Source: Terfezia claveryi
Taxonomy: Eukaryota; Ascomycota; Pezizomycetes; Pezizales; Pezizaceae
DNA: 64,000 bases
Direction: 5' to 3'
NCBI GenBank assembly: GCA_015179025.1
Contig: WHUX01000061.1
Span: 229,986 to 293,985 of the forward strand
Translations under genes and position numbers: made by a program
In this document: positions 1 through 11,259 of the stretch, piece after piece
How positions within the stretch are numbered: the stretch's first letter is position 1
Layout of the letters: each line of letters starts with the position of its first letter
The notes under the pieces: generated by a model
Told to the model about the DNA's origin: nothing
The model's database searches: none
The model's input: only the letters and a program-made list of their open reading frames with translations

Positions 1-1275
1 GGCCTCGCAGAGGGTGGTTTGGCTGGTGGGACGCATTATGGAGACGCCGGCAATATAATCGACTTTGGCAGCTTCTTCGAGAAACCATTCCTTGAAACGA
101 TCGACAATGTCGGAGTCTTGGAGTTGGCTGTCTTGGACCCAGCGGTTGTAGATGTCTCTCTCGACTCCGTTAGAGCCGAAGAGGTTGTGATATGCTGCCC
201 AGCCATCGATCGTTGGAGTGGGCCTTATGTCTATTGAATTTGAGCCCGGTTAGTATACCTTCCAGGCAAGGAGCATGTCAGAGTCGCTGGAAAGCAAACC
301 TTCAAACCTCTTCAGTACGTTCTGCCTTGTGCACTCAAACAAACTCCCACACCAATCATAAGCGCAACTCTCGCAGGCCATTCCCTCCCTTCGAGGCATC
401 GTTCTCATGCATGCACTACAGCTCCTATGGTGCTCAACCCCCTCCATATACTCTATCCCATCCACCGGCGCTGGCGGTGGGGGTATAGGATGTTCACACG
501 CTAGCCCATTCTCTAATGGCTCCGGTGGATAACAATAGTCGCAAGGCGGCATCCTATCCTCAGGATCTTCTTCATCTTCATCTCCATCATTGCCCTCCTC
601 ATCAGAGTAGTCATCTGCGGCCCGCAGAATCTTGACAACATTCCCGGGTTTGTAGATTTTATCCAGGTTGATTTCATCTTCTTCTGTTCGAGCCTTTTCT
701 GGGTGAAGTTTGAGGTACATCTCCAAGAGATTATTGGTTCGATGGTCGTCTTTGATCGCGGTTACGCTAGTGCGGCAGTTGGGGCAGAGGCTGGAGCGCT
801 TTAGCCATGGGACGAGGCATGAGCCACAGAAGGTGTGGAGGCAGGAGATAGCTGCCACCTATACAGACGTATCACATACAATTGTCAGTTATACCTCAAT
901 AGAACCCTACTAATAACTAACCAAGAGCAAGAGGACACAAACCGGCCTATAAAGATAGTCTGAACAAATCGGGCAGCTCAACGCCGATTCCAAGCTCTCA
1001 TCCATTGGAGTATCAATTGCTACAGAGGCTCCACCTTCTGTATTTTCCACAACTTTCTTCAGTCCACTGCCACTAGCAGTCCTACTTGCTTTCGCTTTCC
1101 GTATCAGATCCGCAATGCTATCACCCCCAAAGCTCAAGCACTCTGCAGAGCGCTTATGTGAAATTGTCTGAGTCTGATCTGGTGCTGCTACTAGTAGACC
1201 TTCTCCTTCAACTTGGGGGTCAACTGAGGGATTGGAAAGTTGATTGACGTTCTCAGGCTGTGTTTGCTGGGACAT
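1..1275 (-). CDS. CHFR-like RING-type E3 ubiquitin ligase (3' end beyond window)
   Basis: Three exons are read: 1275-922, 858-300 and 230 to the left edge. The introns (921-859 and 299-231) keep the frame. A C3HC4 RING is split by intron 1: CPICSDYLYRP before it and CLHTFCGSCLVPW...LCPNC after it. An acidic stretch follows, then a Cys-rich region (CDYCYPPEP, CSACMRTM, CESCAYDWCG) and a conserved tail (DIRPTPTIDGWAAYH) typical of CHFR-type ligases in fungi. Such proteins transfer ubiquitin from an E2; CHFR itself acts in a mitotic checkpoint. The first 95 residues are low complexity and show no FHA domain, unlike animal CHFR, so the cellular role is uncertain. The end of the gene lies outside the window. 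The RING ligase class is secure; the CHFR assignment is by domain order. Confidence 0.85.
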
Positions 1276-1769
1276 GATTCGAGAAGAGGGGATCTAAGTA
1301 CCTTTTGGACGACGCGTTAAGTAGGGAAGACGCGGGGCGCGTGGAGCTATATGTACTTCAGAGCTATTTGAGGTTAAGTGGCTGGCTTGGTGGGGAAATG
1401 AATCGTCATATCGTGAGTCAAAAGGATAGTCATACAGCAACGCTTGACAAGGGTACTTAGACAACTTAACTCTAGAAGCACTGATTACTAAAAGTAGTTT
1501 ACGACAACTTGCAGGCAACAATTCTGTACCCACTTAGCCAACTGGCGATATTAAAAGAGACTGCAGTACCGATACTCGATACCATGAAGCAAGATCAAAG
1601 GTAATGATTTATACTGTGAATGGCTAAGCATTAAAAAGTGCTGCAAGAAATCCCGTACAAAGATGCAATCCCCAAACCCTGGACCTCTGTCTGCACTCTA
1701 CTTTCCCTAAAAGCACGACGGCCTACATCCCTAACGTAATAATATGTCCATAAAAGCTCCTCCTACATC
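1276..1769. other. Intergenic region between the CHFR-like gene and RAD16
   Basis: It holds the upstream region of the CHFR-like gene and the 3' flank of RAD16. No convincing coding region was seen. The 79-codon minus ORF at 1294-1533 has no recognisable features and is taken as chance. Confidence 0.6.
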
Positions 1770-4700
1770 CTAATTCTGGAACAAGAACTGCATGTCCGCT
1801 GGTGTCAACTTATCCATACTCTTTTGGTCTCCGTTCACAGTCGCCTGGCACATGTTAGGAATGTTTTCCTCGAGTTAAGACGGCGTGAGGGAAAACTTAC
1901 ATGAATCATGCGGGCCTTCTTCTCCTGCAACTCGATAATTCTGCTCTCAATACTGTCTTCAACCACTAGCCTTGTGATTTTACAGGAACGTTTCTGCCCA
2001 ATCCGGTGAACACGGTCACCACTCTGCCACTCAACAGAAGGATTCCACCACGGGTCGAGAATGAAGACTTGAGATGCTTCAGTAAGATTAAGAGCGACAC
2101 CTCCAGCCTTGAGAGAAACCAAGAACACTTCAACCGAGGCATTTTCCATAAAGTGCTTGATCACAGCATCACGTTGTGGGGGAGACATTGAGCCCTCCAG
2201 CATGGCGGTTTTGAAACCACCACGATGCAACCTCCATTCGACCAGTTGAAGCATGCTGGTGAACTGGGAGAAGACAATACTCTTGATCGTCTGGGTTTTG
2301 CTTCTCAATTTATAGAGTTCCTCCACCAAGGCCTCGATTTTGGTTGAGCTTTTCCAGTTGTTCATATCGATACGGCTAATGATGCTCCCCCTCTTGACCT
2401 CCGAAAATATTTCAATTGCAGGCTGGCTGAGGTCAATGGAGAGCGGCAGGTGGCACTGCGGACAATCTGGAGCACCTTCTCCATCATAAGATTCGATATA
2501 TTTGGACACGCACAGACGGCAGAACCTATGGCGACACTTCGAAGCAATTGCCTCTTCAGCTTCGTCGTCGCAGATACAGCATACAAGAGTATTCTGGCCC
2601 TCTTCCGCGTGTTTACGTAGGACGAGGTCAGGGTGATCAGCGAGTTGCCTCATTCGAGTGATGAGTGTGAAAATATTCGCATAGTTATTCTACAAAACGT
2701 CAGTAAGCTCCCAGAGCCATTAGTGATAAATTTACTCACCAAAACTACACCTTGCGCCACGTACGTATCAAACTTCCTTCTACTCTCGCCGTATATAGAG
2801 TCATACAGGTCCAGCTCTTCTTCATTAAAATAGTCTCGTCGAATTCTCACGACTCTTGGTGGCAGTCCTAAATCGTCCGCCTTCTCGACTTTCGTCCTCC
2901 GTAGCATGAGGTGTCCTAAGATCTTGCGAAGTTTCCCGAATGCCGTTTTCCCTTCTCCCACATCCCCGTATTGTTGTATTGGTTTAAGCAGCTCAGCATT
3001 AAACCAATTGCAATGATCCATTGGCCTGTGGCCACAATCATCACAACTTCTGTGATTTGAAAATTTCCAATGCAGAGACTTGCATTCGCATCTTCGACAG
3101 AAATAGTAAGAGAATGGGTCTGCTTCAAGAAATCGCAGAAGGGAGAAGAATTCTCCAATACGGTTCTGGAGGGGAGTTCCACTGAGACATAATTTGTGTT
3201 TGGTCGTAAGAGCGAAGACAGCTTTTGCAGTATTGCAGGTGCGGTCTTTGATGTTGTGCGCTTCATCCAGGATAACTCTGTGGAATTGTATCTTATGCAA
3301 AACACTGTTCTCCTTCACAAGCCCATGCTTCCTTTTGAAGCCATGCTGTTGCTTTCTGTACATACTCTCAAGCACAGAGTCTTAATCCGTATCGTGATTA
3401 GCACCGCTCAGGTATAGTCAGACAGATCAGCTTACATGTGGTCATAATAACATCACAATTCTTCAAAATCTTGGTATCTGTAGGCCTGTTTGTACCATGG
3501 AAAATAGTGATTGAAAGAGCATTAGCAGTGTGTTTTTCTATTTCGTTTCGCCACTGCATCAAGGCTACTGTTGGAGCCACCACAAGATTAGGTTTATGCC
3601 GTGGTTCAGTCATGAGAAGAGCAATAGTCTGGATGGTCTTTCCCATCCCCATCTCGTCAGCCAATATGCCACCACCAAAATCAGTCTTCTCCTGGTTTCG
3701 CAACCAGTGAAGCCCCTCAAGTTGAAATGGTAACATTGTGAGCATAAGTCCTTCAGGTTGAGGATCTTGTTGAATCTGAACCTTCACTCGTTTATCTAGT
3801 TCGTCCCAAACGGTTCGGAGCTCTGGATGCCACCTGTAGAGTGCCTCCATTTGACGCACGGCCTATCAGACAATTGGCACCTTTGTTAGCCCTGACGGTA
3901 CAAATAAGAGACCTGTAAAATGCGCAATAAAAGTGACACTTAAAAGCTAGAAATTTAAGGTATTGGAGGGCTAGAGTAATATAGGAATAGGAGTGATATA
4001 TATGTTTACAAACCCTTGAAATTCGTACACCCCTCCTATAACGCGGGACTCTAGTATTCACAATAGGGGCCGATACAGTGGCAGCAGTGGCACCAGTACC
4101 CTCATCATCAGAATCATCATCAGAATCCTCCTCATCATCATCACCATCAATTTCCATTTCAGTGTTTGGTACGTCCGAGAGCTCTGAATCATCATCCAAA
4201 GCAATAGTTTCAAGGCGAGTGGAGGATGAAGAAGAAGGAGCAGCTGGAGCTGCCCTGACCCTGGCCCTCCTTTTACCTCTCCTGTAAGTCGAAACTTCCT
4301 CCTCAACTTCTGCATATTCATCACTGTCCTCCTCAGATGGTTGAAAGTCCTCCTCTTCCAAATCGTCGGCGGTGTCTTCACCGTGTTCCTCTGCACTCTC
4401 TTCCTCCCCATCGGAATCAGGGAGAATTCTGCTACGTTGTGAGAATCTTATGCTCCTACTTCGCGTAGTGAGTACGGAGTCTGAATCTTCAGTCCCACCT
4501 AGTCTCTCCGTCACAGTTTTCAAAATTCTCTTGCCTCCACAAACAGAGCCTGTACTAATGGTTGTGGCGGGTGTATCAATTTCCTCACCGCCATAAGCTA
4601 CAGACGACGCACTTGACACAGCGCTCGAGTCATTACTGCCCAAGGTTGCAATTTGTACAGAAACCTTCTGGGCCCTCGCCCTGAGAGTGACAGTGCCATT

Positions 4701-4920
4701 TTTGGCTGTCTTCCTCCTTTTATTCGATAGCTCACTAATCGGTGAACCTAGTCTTACCGAAGATTCAGGAACGGGCTGCTCAATTTCAACGCTCACTGTT
4801 GCTTTTGCTTTGCCTACAAAGACCCTATTAGTGAAAAATAAACTGAAATGTCTGAGGGCAAGTACTTCTGGTAGCACGTGTTGCAGGAGCAGTGGCTCCA
4901 GGCTTCTTTCTATTAACCAT
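1770..4920 (-). CDS. RAD16: DNA repair ATPase Rad16 (SNF2/RING)
   Basis: Six exons join in frame to 928 aa: 4920-4866, 4813-4014, 3862-3436, 3380-2740, 2689-1901 and 1844-1770. With Rad7, Rad16 forms the damage-sensing complex of global-genome nucleotide excision repair in the nucleus, with ATP-driven DNA translocation and ubiquitin ligase activity. Visible parts: an acidic N-terminal region (about 130-260), SNF2 motif I DEMGMGKT (354-361), DEAH box (466-469), an inserted zinc finger CRRCEC...CDDC (from about 522), a RING between the helicase lobes (CCICDD...CPQC, about 678-722) and the C-terminal helicase motif DRVHRIGQ (about 870). The tail ADMQFLFQN matches Rad16 proteins. Intron 2 is the longest (151 nt). 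The start is the ATG of [11 protein letters not shown]7 lies head to head with it. Confidence 0.95.
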
Positions 4921-5750
4921 ATCGCCGATACTGACTGACACTTAGAGAATTAACGAAGGTGAATGCTAGACTGCACGCCGCTTGTTTTGGAAAATCAGTG
5001 ATGAAACGAGAGATTGAAAGGGTCTGGTTGCTTCGTTGAGGGGCAAGATTGAGTTCCTTAGAAAGGCCGGGGGAGACGTGTAAAGTGCCACTAGCGGCCC
5101 AGCCAGATACACGAGGATCGCGATAAAACGCAAACCTCAATATCCACTGAGACGCTCCGATTTCATTCAAGAATGAAACAAGAGAAATACTGTGACCTAG
5201 CTATACTAACTAATTAGTAATCGCTAGCCCATCACCACAGAATTAGCTTCGCGCATTCATAGCGTATTAAGTAGTGGTATGTATATGATATATGATATAT
5301 ACTCCACGATACCATGGAGTGGTTCAGATTAGCCTTCCGAGTGGAAGCTGCTCTTCTGTGGCAAGGGAATTCGAGTCGCAAAGTCCATGCGGTGTACCAT
5401 AATATTATATTCTTATTTCCTGCCATTCTTATTTCCTGCTATTTTGATCTGAGCATTTACAGAATGTTTTGGTAAAAAGAAAAGCCTAAATGGAGCTTTC
5501 AAGTTCATTTCTTAGTAAGACGCTACTTACAGGGATCACGCAGCTTCCACTTAACGCGAACGCGTCTCCCCATACAAATGCGCAGTATTATTGTATACGT
5601 GTAGGTGCCAACCATGCGCAGAGGCAAACAACTGTATAACTAGACCAGCAACTGATTTACCATTTAGCCTTTCTTACTTAGCATCCACACGTACAACACG
5701 AGCCTCATTAAACAAATCTCAGCAAGAATCTGGCCCTTGAGATAGTCATC
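4921..5750. promoter_or_regulatory. Shared divergent promoter region of RAD16 and RAD7
   Basis: This 830-bp spacer separates the RAD16 and RAD7 start codons, and both genes are transcribed away from it. It contains no convincing coding region; the minus ORFs at 4913-5170 and 5232-5426 look random. Co-regulation of the pair is inferred from the arrangement only. No specific DNA-damage element was recognised by eye. Confidence 0.6.
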
Positions 5751-7851
5751 ATGTGAGTACCTATCTCCCATCATGTTCGTTGGATATCAGGCTAACTGTC
5801 TTCAAGGTCTCGTGGTGTTCGTGGACCGTTGGTCTCCCCTTGATACTCAGTCCCCTAAGCACTTGTCATGCTGATGAACTGTTTAGAAATTCTGCTTTAA
5901 CCGAGTTTCTCAGGGTAAAGCCATCCTGGAAATATACTTAAACATGCTATTGAAGTTTTTACTGATATATGTGCATAGTCTCGGGGCATAGATGCTACTG
6001 AAATTCAATCTCGACATGCCCGTCTCCAGAGAGAAGCAGAGCAGGCACAAGCTGCTGCCACTACTACTACAGTATCGTCAACAGAAGTCACAGAAGAGAT
6101 AGAAGAGACCTTGACTACGACGGTAACAACCAGGTCTGGTAGAAGAACCACCATAGCTCCGAGCACTGCTCAGGTTACCACAGCGGAAACTTCCACTTCA
6201 AGGGCCAGTAGGACTGCCGTAAAAAAGCGTAAGAAGCCTCATGGAGATGATGATTCCGACGCAGCTTTCAACCCTTACTACAAAGCAAAACCTCTTCCAG
6301 GCCAGATTGCGTTTTGCGAGATATGCAATTGTCGCTTTACAGTCACTCCATACTCCAAATCGGGGCCCGACGGCGAAGGATTCGTTTGCACGCCATGTGG
6401 TAAGAAGACAGCCAATCAGGACAAGGATGCAACAAAGAAGAAGTTTGTTGCAAAAAAGAATAAAAGGAAGACTGTGGCATCCTTATTGGATGGCGAAGCT
6501 ACTGGTGTCAAGAGTCTTCGGGATTTGGCCATCAATGTTAGTGGATCAATGCCAAATCAATCCCAAATCACTCCATGTCATTCAACTAACAATAACAGGT
6601 TGTAGCAAAGCATATCGATGAAGTCGGACAGGTTATGGATTGCTTGCAGATTGGAAGGAGGGATGTAGACAAGATCTGCCAGGTCATCTCTCGCAACCGA
6701 GCGTTAAATGATCACACATTAAAACTATTTCTCGACCCAGGGATCACACGCCTGAATCTCTACGATTGCTCCAGTTAGTTCTCCCCTTCCCACTCCTCAA
6801 GAGACTATATTCTTAAGGCCCGTTTAGAAATCAGCACGAACGAATTAAGAAAAATTGGCGCTATTCTTCCGACCCTCCGGTACTTGATGCTTCGATTCTG
6901 TGGTTCAATGACTGATGAAGTCCTATCGTACTATTCTACACAGCTCACTGAACTGAAAGGGATTGAGTTCGGTGGCCCATTCTTGGTGACCAAATCCTGT
7001 TATATGCAGTTCTTTGAAGCTCGTGGCTTCCAGTTAGAAGAACTTACAATAACAGACACTTTCCGAGTCGATGCAGATGTAATTTCTTCTCTGGTTGACA
7101 ATTGTCCAAACCTCAAAGAGCTTCGTCTCAGGCAGATCGTTAAGCTCGACAGTCAAGCAGTCAGGCTTCTTACTGCACTCACCAATCTTAAAGTGTTGGA
7201 AATTTCAGATCCCGGTGAAGACTTACAAGATGGTGCAGTGATTGATGTCCTAAACTCCATCGGTTCAGGGCTCAGGGAACTTGATCTAAGTGGATGCATG
7301 CTCCTCACGGACCAGACACTTTTTGCTGTTCGGCAATGCTGTCCTCGACTGAACACTTTCTCTCTGACAGAAGCGGATGACGTTACTGATGAGGGTGTTG
7401 CTCAACTGTTCAGAAACTGGGATATCAACCCTGGATTGCAATATGCCAATCTTAGCAGGCTTCGTAAATTAACATACTTTGGAATTGAGGCTATTCTTGA
7501 ACACTCTGGCAGAACCCTGGAGGTTCTTAACCTCAACAGTTGTCCGCTACAGCCGGATGCCTGGGACTTCTGGTGGCACGGGGGAACAAAACTTGAGAGA
7601 CTCCGAAGTTTAGACGTTGGATTTGTGAGGTCAGTTAATGATGCTGTGGTGGAGAAATTGTGCGAGGTTTGCCCTGATTTAGGAGAACTAAAGGTTTGTC
7701 TCTTTCATTGTCATGTCTACTATTATGCAAGAACTAATTGACAATATGCGTAAAGGTTTGGGGAGCCAACCATATAACTGAGGCTGTCCAAGTCCCAGGG
7801 CATATTCGAATAATTGGGAGAGAGGCCGATCTCCATTATATGCACTCATGA
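5751..7851 (+). CDS. RAD7: DNA repair protein Rad7 (LRR protein)
   Basis: Seven coding exons are inferred: 5751-5752, 5807-5827, 5887-5914, 5979-6536, 6599-6773, 6828-7693 and 7756-7851. They give 581 aa. Rad7 is the partner of Rad16 in global-genome nucleotide excision repair and is also reported in a cullin ubiquitin ligase. The protein begins MSRGVRGPNSALTEFL, the typical Rad7 N-terminus. It has a basic, Ser/Thr-rich segment, a C4 zinc finger (CEIC...CTPC, about 130-156) and then leucine-rich repeats (LRRs) to the end (for example LRELDLSGC and LEVLNLNSC). Unspliced reading meets TGA directly after the ATG, so the start codon must be completed across the first intron (AT|G). Three tiny first exons make automatic annotation of this gene error-prone. 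Confidence 0.92.
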
Positions 7852-9369
7852 GTGCTATCTACTTATAGCCATCTCAGTTGCCTTCCGCAGAGACTGCCAT
7901 GGTATATCCAATTGCCTTGACATTTTTCCTTTATTCTCAATTCACACTCAAGGCGATCTGGTCGGTACAATTGCTCCTTATTCTACATAAAATCTTCCCC
8001 CATCCTGTATATAATACTCAGCCTCATTCGTTTACCACCGACAACTTGGAAGCCTGGGGCATATGTAGCAGCAACAATTGGTGTAAGCATTGAATTGCTT
8101 TTATGATTACGCTGAAAGAGGCATCACTTAGAGAAAGTTTCAGGAACATTCCCTGTTGCGTACGTTGCAAAGCAGCTCATCCATTGACGTCGCACGTTAC
8201 AAGGCTGCCGCATTAATTTTATGTAAGAAGTGATGATACTTCTTATATCTAGTTTCCTTAGTAAGTTCTTATTTAATTCACATCCCGAGCCCATTTAAAG
8301 TAGAGAGCACGAGAAGAGCATAAGGTATATTATATTAGTTAAAAGACTGTCCAAAAGGCAGGTAAATAACAGGCACACTGTCTGCTAGTTTGGTAAACCG
8401 GAAACCGCGTCTTCTGTGATGCCAGGAAATATCTTGCACTATAGGGATTAATATTGATGGAAAACACGAGGAAACTAAGTGCCAATACCAGTAACCACAA
8501 ACCCAAAATATTTGCGAACGCCTATCGATAAATCCAGATCACCACATTAACTCCTCCTGCCCGATTGTCCACGATGTTCACCCTAAGCCCCACCCCCACC
8601 CCCACCCCCAAGTCCCTCTACCACGTGCAAATTGTCCACCTTTCCCCCTTCTAAGCTGTCCCCCCTTCTGTGTAGATGCTCCCACTAAGCACCGCCGTTG
8701 TCCTCTCCTTCTTATCCATGGTCTGTGGTCTGGGATAGCCCTTTATGTGGAAATGCATGAGAGGGGGTGAAAATGATGGTGCTTGATTTAGAGGTGGCAC
8801 CAATAATGGTGCCTAAGTCTCTTTTGTTGGCATTCAGGAAGTTGATGTGGAGGATCTTAACGCGGAAGAGTGGAATTACATTACGGATTCCGGAGACTGA
8901 TTAATTTGAGAGTGTTGACACGATTGATATTGTGATGGATATCTTAGGAACCGCTCCTAATAGGAGGACCCTAAATGTGGTGTTAGCAAGCGAAACCGGG
9001 GCCTCTTGTATGTATTTAAGGTGCCACCGTTGACGTTGGGAGGGGTACGCTGGCAGGGGCGTGTCAAATGGGGGGGAATTGAGATGGCTATGTAGTTCTG
9101 TGTATGGAGTACGGAGGTAAGTCTTTTCCACAGCTCTGGCCACAACTTTTTTAAGCCACCTCAACTCCTACTCACTTAACATGCCCTTCCTAGCTCACAT
9201 TCAGCGTCAATAGTGGTATGAATTGCACTATAAATATTGGAGACTCCGGTTTTCTTTCCATGTTTTCGAACACCATTTTTTTGGGACTTTCTTCTTCCAG
9301 CCCTTTGAGACTAGCTGAAATTGCAGTATCCATCAAATCAATACTGACAATGTTCGGTCTCTGGATTCT
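7852..9369. other. Non-coding region downstream of RAD7
   Basis: No convincing gene was seen. The only structure noted is a C-rich tract at about 8587-8612, repeats of CCCCCA, which is a potential G-quadruplex on the minus strand. The minus ORFs around 8901-9164 have no recognisable features. Confidence 0.5.
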
Positions 9370-10000
9370 TCAGCATTAAGATCCTCCATACCCTCCTGAG
9401 TGCTAACAAAAGACTTTATGTGTACAACATAGTTTTGGTAATAGAGCAGCAGAGAATTGGAAGAGGGACTATGCATTTTTTTAGTACTGAGGGATACAGA
9501 GCAGAGTTTTCCAAAATCGAAGTCGACGAGTTTGCGGAAGATGGTATTGAGGTAAAAGTCAGAATAGCCTTTGAGGGTTCTTTAGTCGTAGGCGTTATCC
9601 ACTTGAAATTGCGGTCTAAGAGCTGGTCGAGGTTAGAGGTCATATTCATCTTAATCATCGGCCTCTTCTGTGTCATTGACTTGGACATCCAACTCCTCGC
9701 CATCCGCATCGAGCATCTTGTACATTTATCCTCCCCCTAATCCACCGGAGATCACCACCGGCCCACTCTCACTCCCACTCACAGTCCCGCTCCCATCATC
9801 AACCCTCGCTTTCTTGACTCTCGGCCATTCTGGCTCTGATATATGAATCCAAAGTGTCTTATTCGATACTGATGTCGACATTGATTGCCCCTTCATCTTC
9901 CTCGTTAGATTGCGTATAGCAGTACTGGATCTTCGGAAATTGTCGTGGTGCCCTGAAGTACAACTAGCTTGGAGGATTACAGTACATAAACAGAGCACGT
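9370..10000 (-). pseudogene. Possible degraded coding region, unrecognised
   Basis: Minus-strand reading shows stretches with a coding flavour that are separated by stops and frame changes. One stretch around 9660-9725 reads LDADGEELDVQVNDTEEADD, and another around 9380-9600 includes GYSDFYLNTIFRKLVDFDFG. No domain was recognised. An alternative is a plus-strand ORF of 106 codons at 9420-9740. The choice cannot be made from sequence alone, so this is offered only as a candidate relic. Confidence 0.2.
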
Positions 10001-11259
10001 GTTTAAGGCATGGTACTAAACTGGGTTACCCTGAACCCACCGAGGCTCAAGTGATTAAACATTCCTAGATTCATGATCACCATTTACATGATCCCACCAC
10101 CTATCCAAAAGGAGGCTTCCATCCCTATGCCCATTATCGGCAAAGATATACTACCTAGTAACTATACCCTTCAGCCAGTAAAAACCACAAAACAGAATCA
10201 CGCTGCTTCTAGGATAAAATATTTGATTCTGGGGGATAAGCAATCAATTTCTCGGCAAATATATATCTATATAGTCTAGTTATGACCCCATGCTATGCAA
10301 ATCTGACAGTTCCCCCCACGCTCACCCAACCCAACATCACCAACCCCACCAACCAAACCTACTTACCAAACATGGAATCCATCCCACGCACTCCCGACGG
10401 CCATCATAAGCTTACTCACAGGGTCTTACGGGATAAGCTACCCTATCCAACCCTTACCCCACCCCACTGCAGAACTATCCTAACCGTTGAAACGTTCCGG
10501 CTGATCGCCGACTCCTACGCGTAAAAAGCAAAAATAAAACTCAAAAAAATTGGTTGCAACAAATTAAAAAGAGCCAACCAGCGGCGAGCAGGAAACAAAT
10601 GCAGATAAATATGTAAGTTGGTACATTAATATGAACATCTTATCACAAACCACTGCTATGATAGTAGTATATACTCGGCTATTTATTTTGTATACCATCA
10701 GATCACTATAGATGTAGGTATCACGTATATATAAGTAATGTATCCACAAGCCGAGCCTTGCCTCCCGTCTAGCATAGATATATCGTGTACATAATCTCAA
10801 ATAAGAAACTCGAAACATGCCAACTCAACTAACCATTACAGCAAACATAAAAACAGCAAATAAACCAAGCATGTACAATACGTAAAACAGACGGGAAAAA
10901 CAAATATAAAAGCCAAGCCTGAACACTCCGTGATTCTCCGTGATTTCCATATTCCATCCATCCAACACCATATATATTGCATCAGCATGCGCATTCTCAC
11001 AAGCCAAAACCAAAAGCAACTGTAAGAAACGACTATTGTATAGAGCAGGGAACACGTAGCACAAGCAAGCAAGAACAATTAAATGTCGTCTATAATACCA
11101 TACATCAGGGTAATTTCCACCCTTGAGAGCAGTTCCTTCCACACTCCCCACTCCGCACTCCCCCTAGACATCCACCCACCCCATGACATCCGACACCCCT
11201 TCAACCACCACCTTCCCTCTGTACACGTCAGAGGTAAGGGCTAAGACGTATCACCACCC
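10001..11259. other. Non-coding region with the 3' flank of the AVT-type transporter
   Basis: The region is AT-rich with no recognisable gene. It includes the likely 3' UTR of the transporter on the minus strand. The hydrophobic minus ORF at 10825-11151 has unusual composition and no family signature, and is taken as chance. Confidence 0.5.

Noticed and set aside
4058..4411. Lys/Met-rich 117-codon ORF
   Set aside because: It is the shifted-frame shadow of the acidic GAT/GAA repeats in RAD16 exon 2.
9420..9740. 106-codon plus-strand ORF as a genuine gene
   Set aside because: It overlaps an equally plausible broken minus-strand reading, has no recognisable domain and no promoter context; left as an uncertain relic only.
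10825..11151. 108-codon hydrophobic minus-strand ORF as a membrane protein gene
   Set aside because: Unusual composition, no family features, and it lies in the probable 3' UTR of the AVT-type gene.
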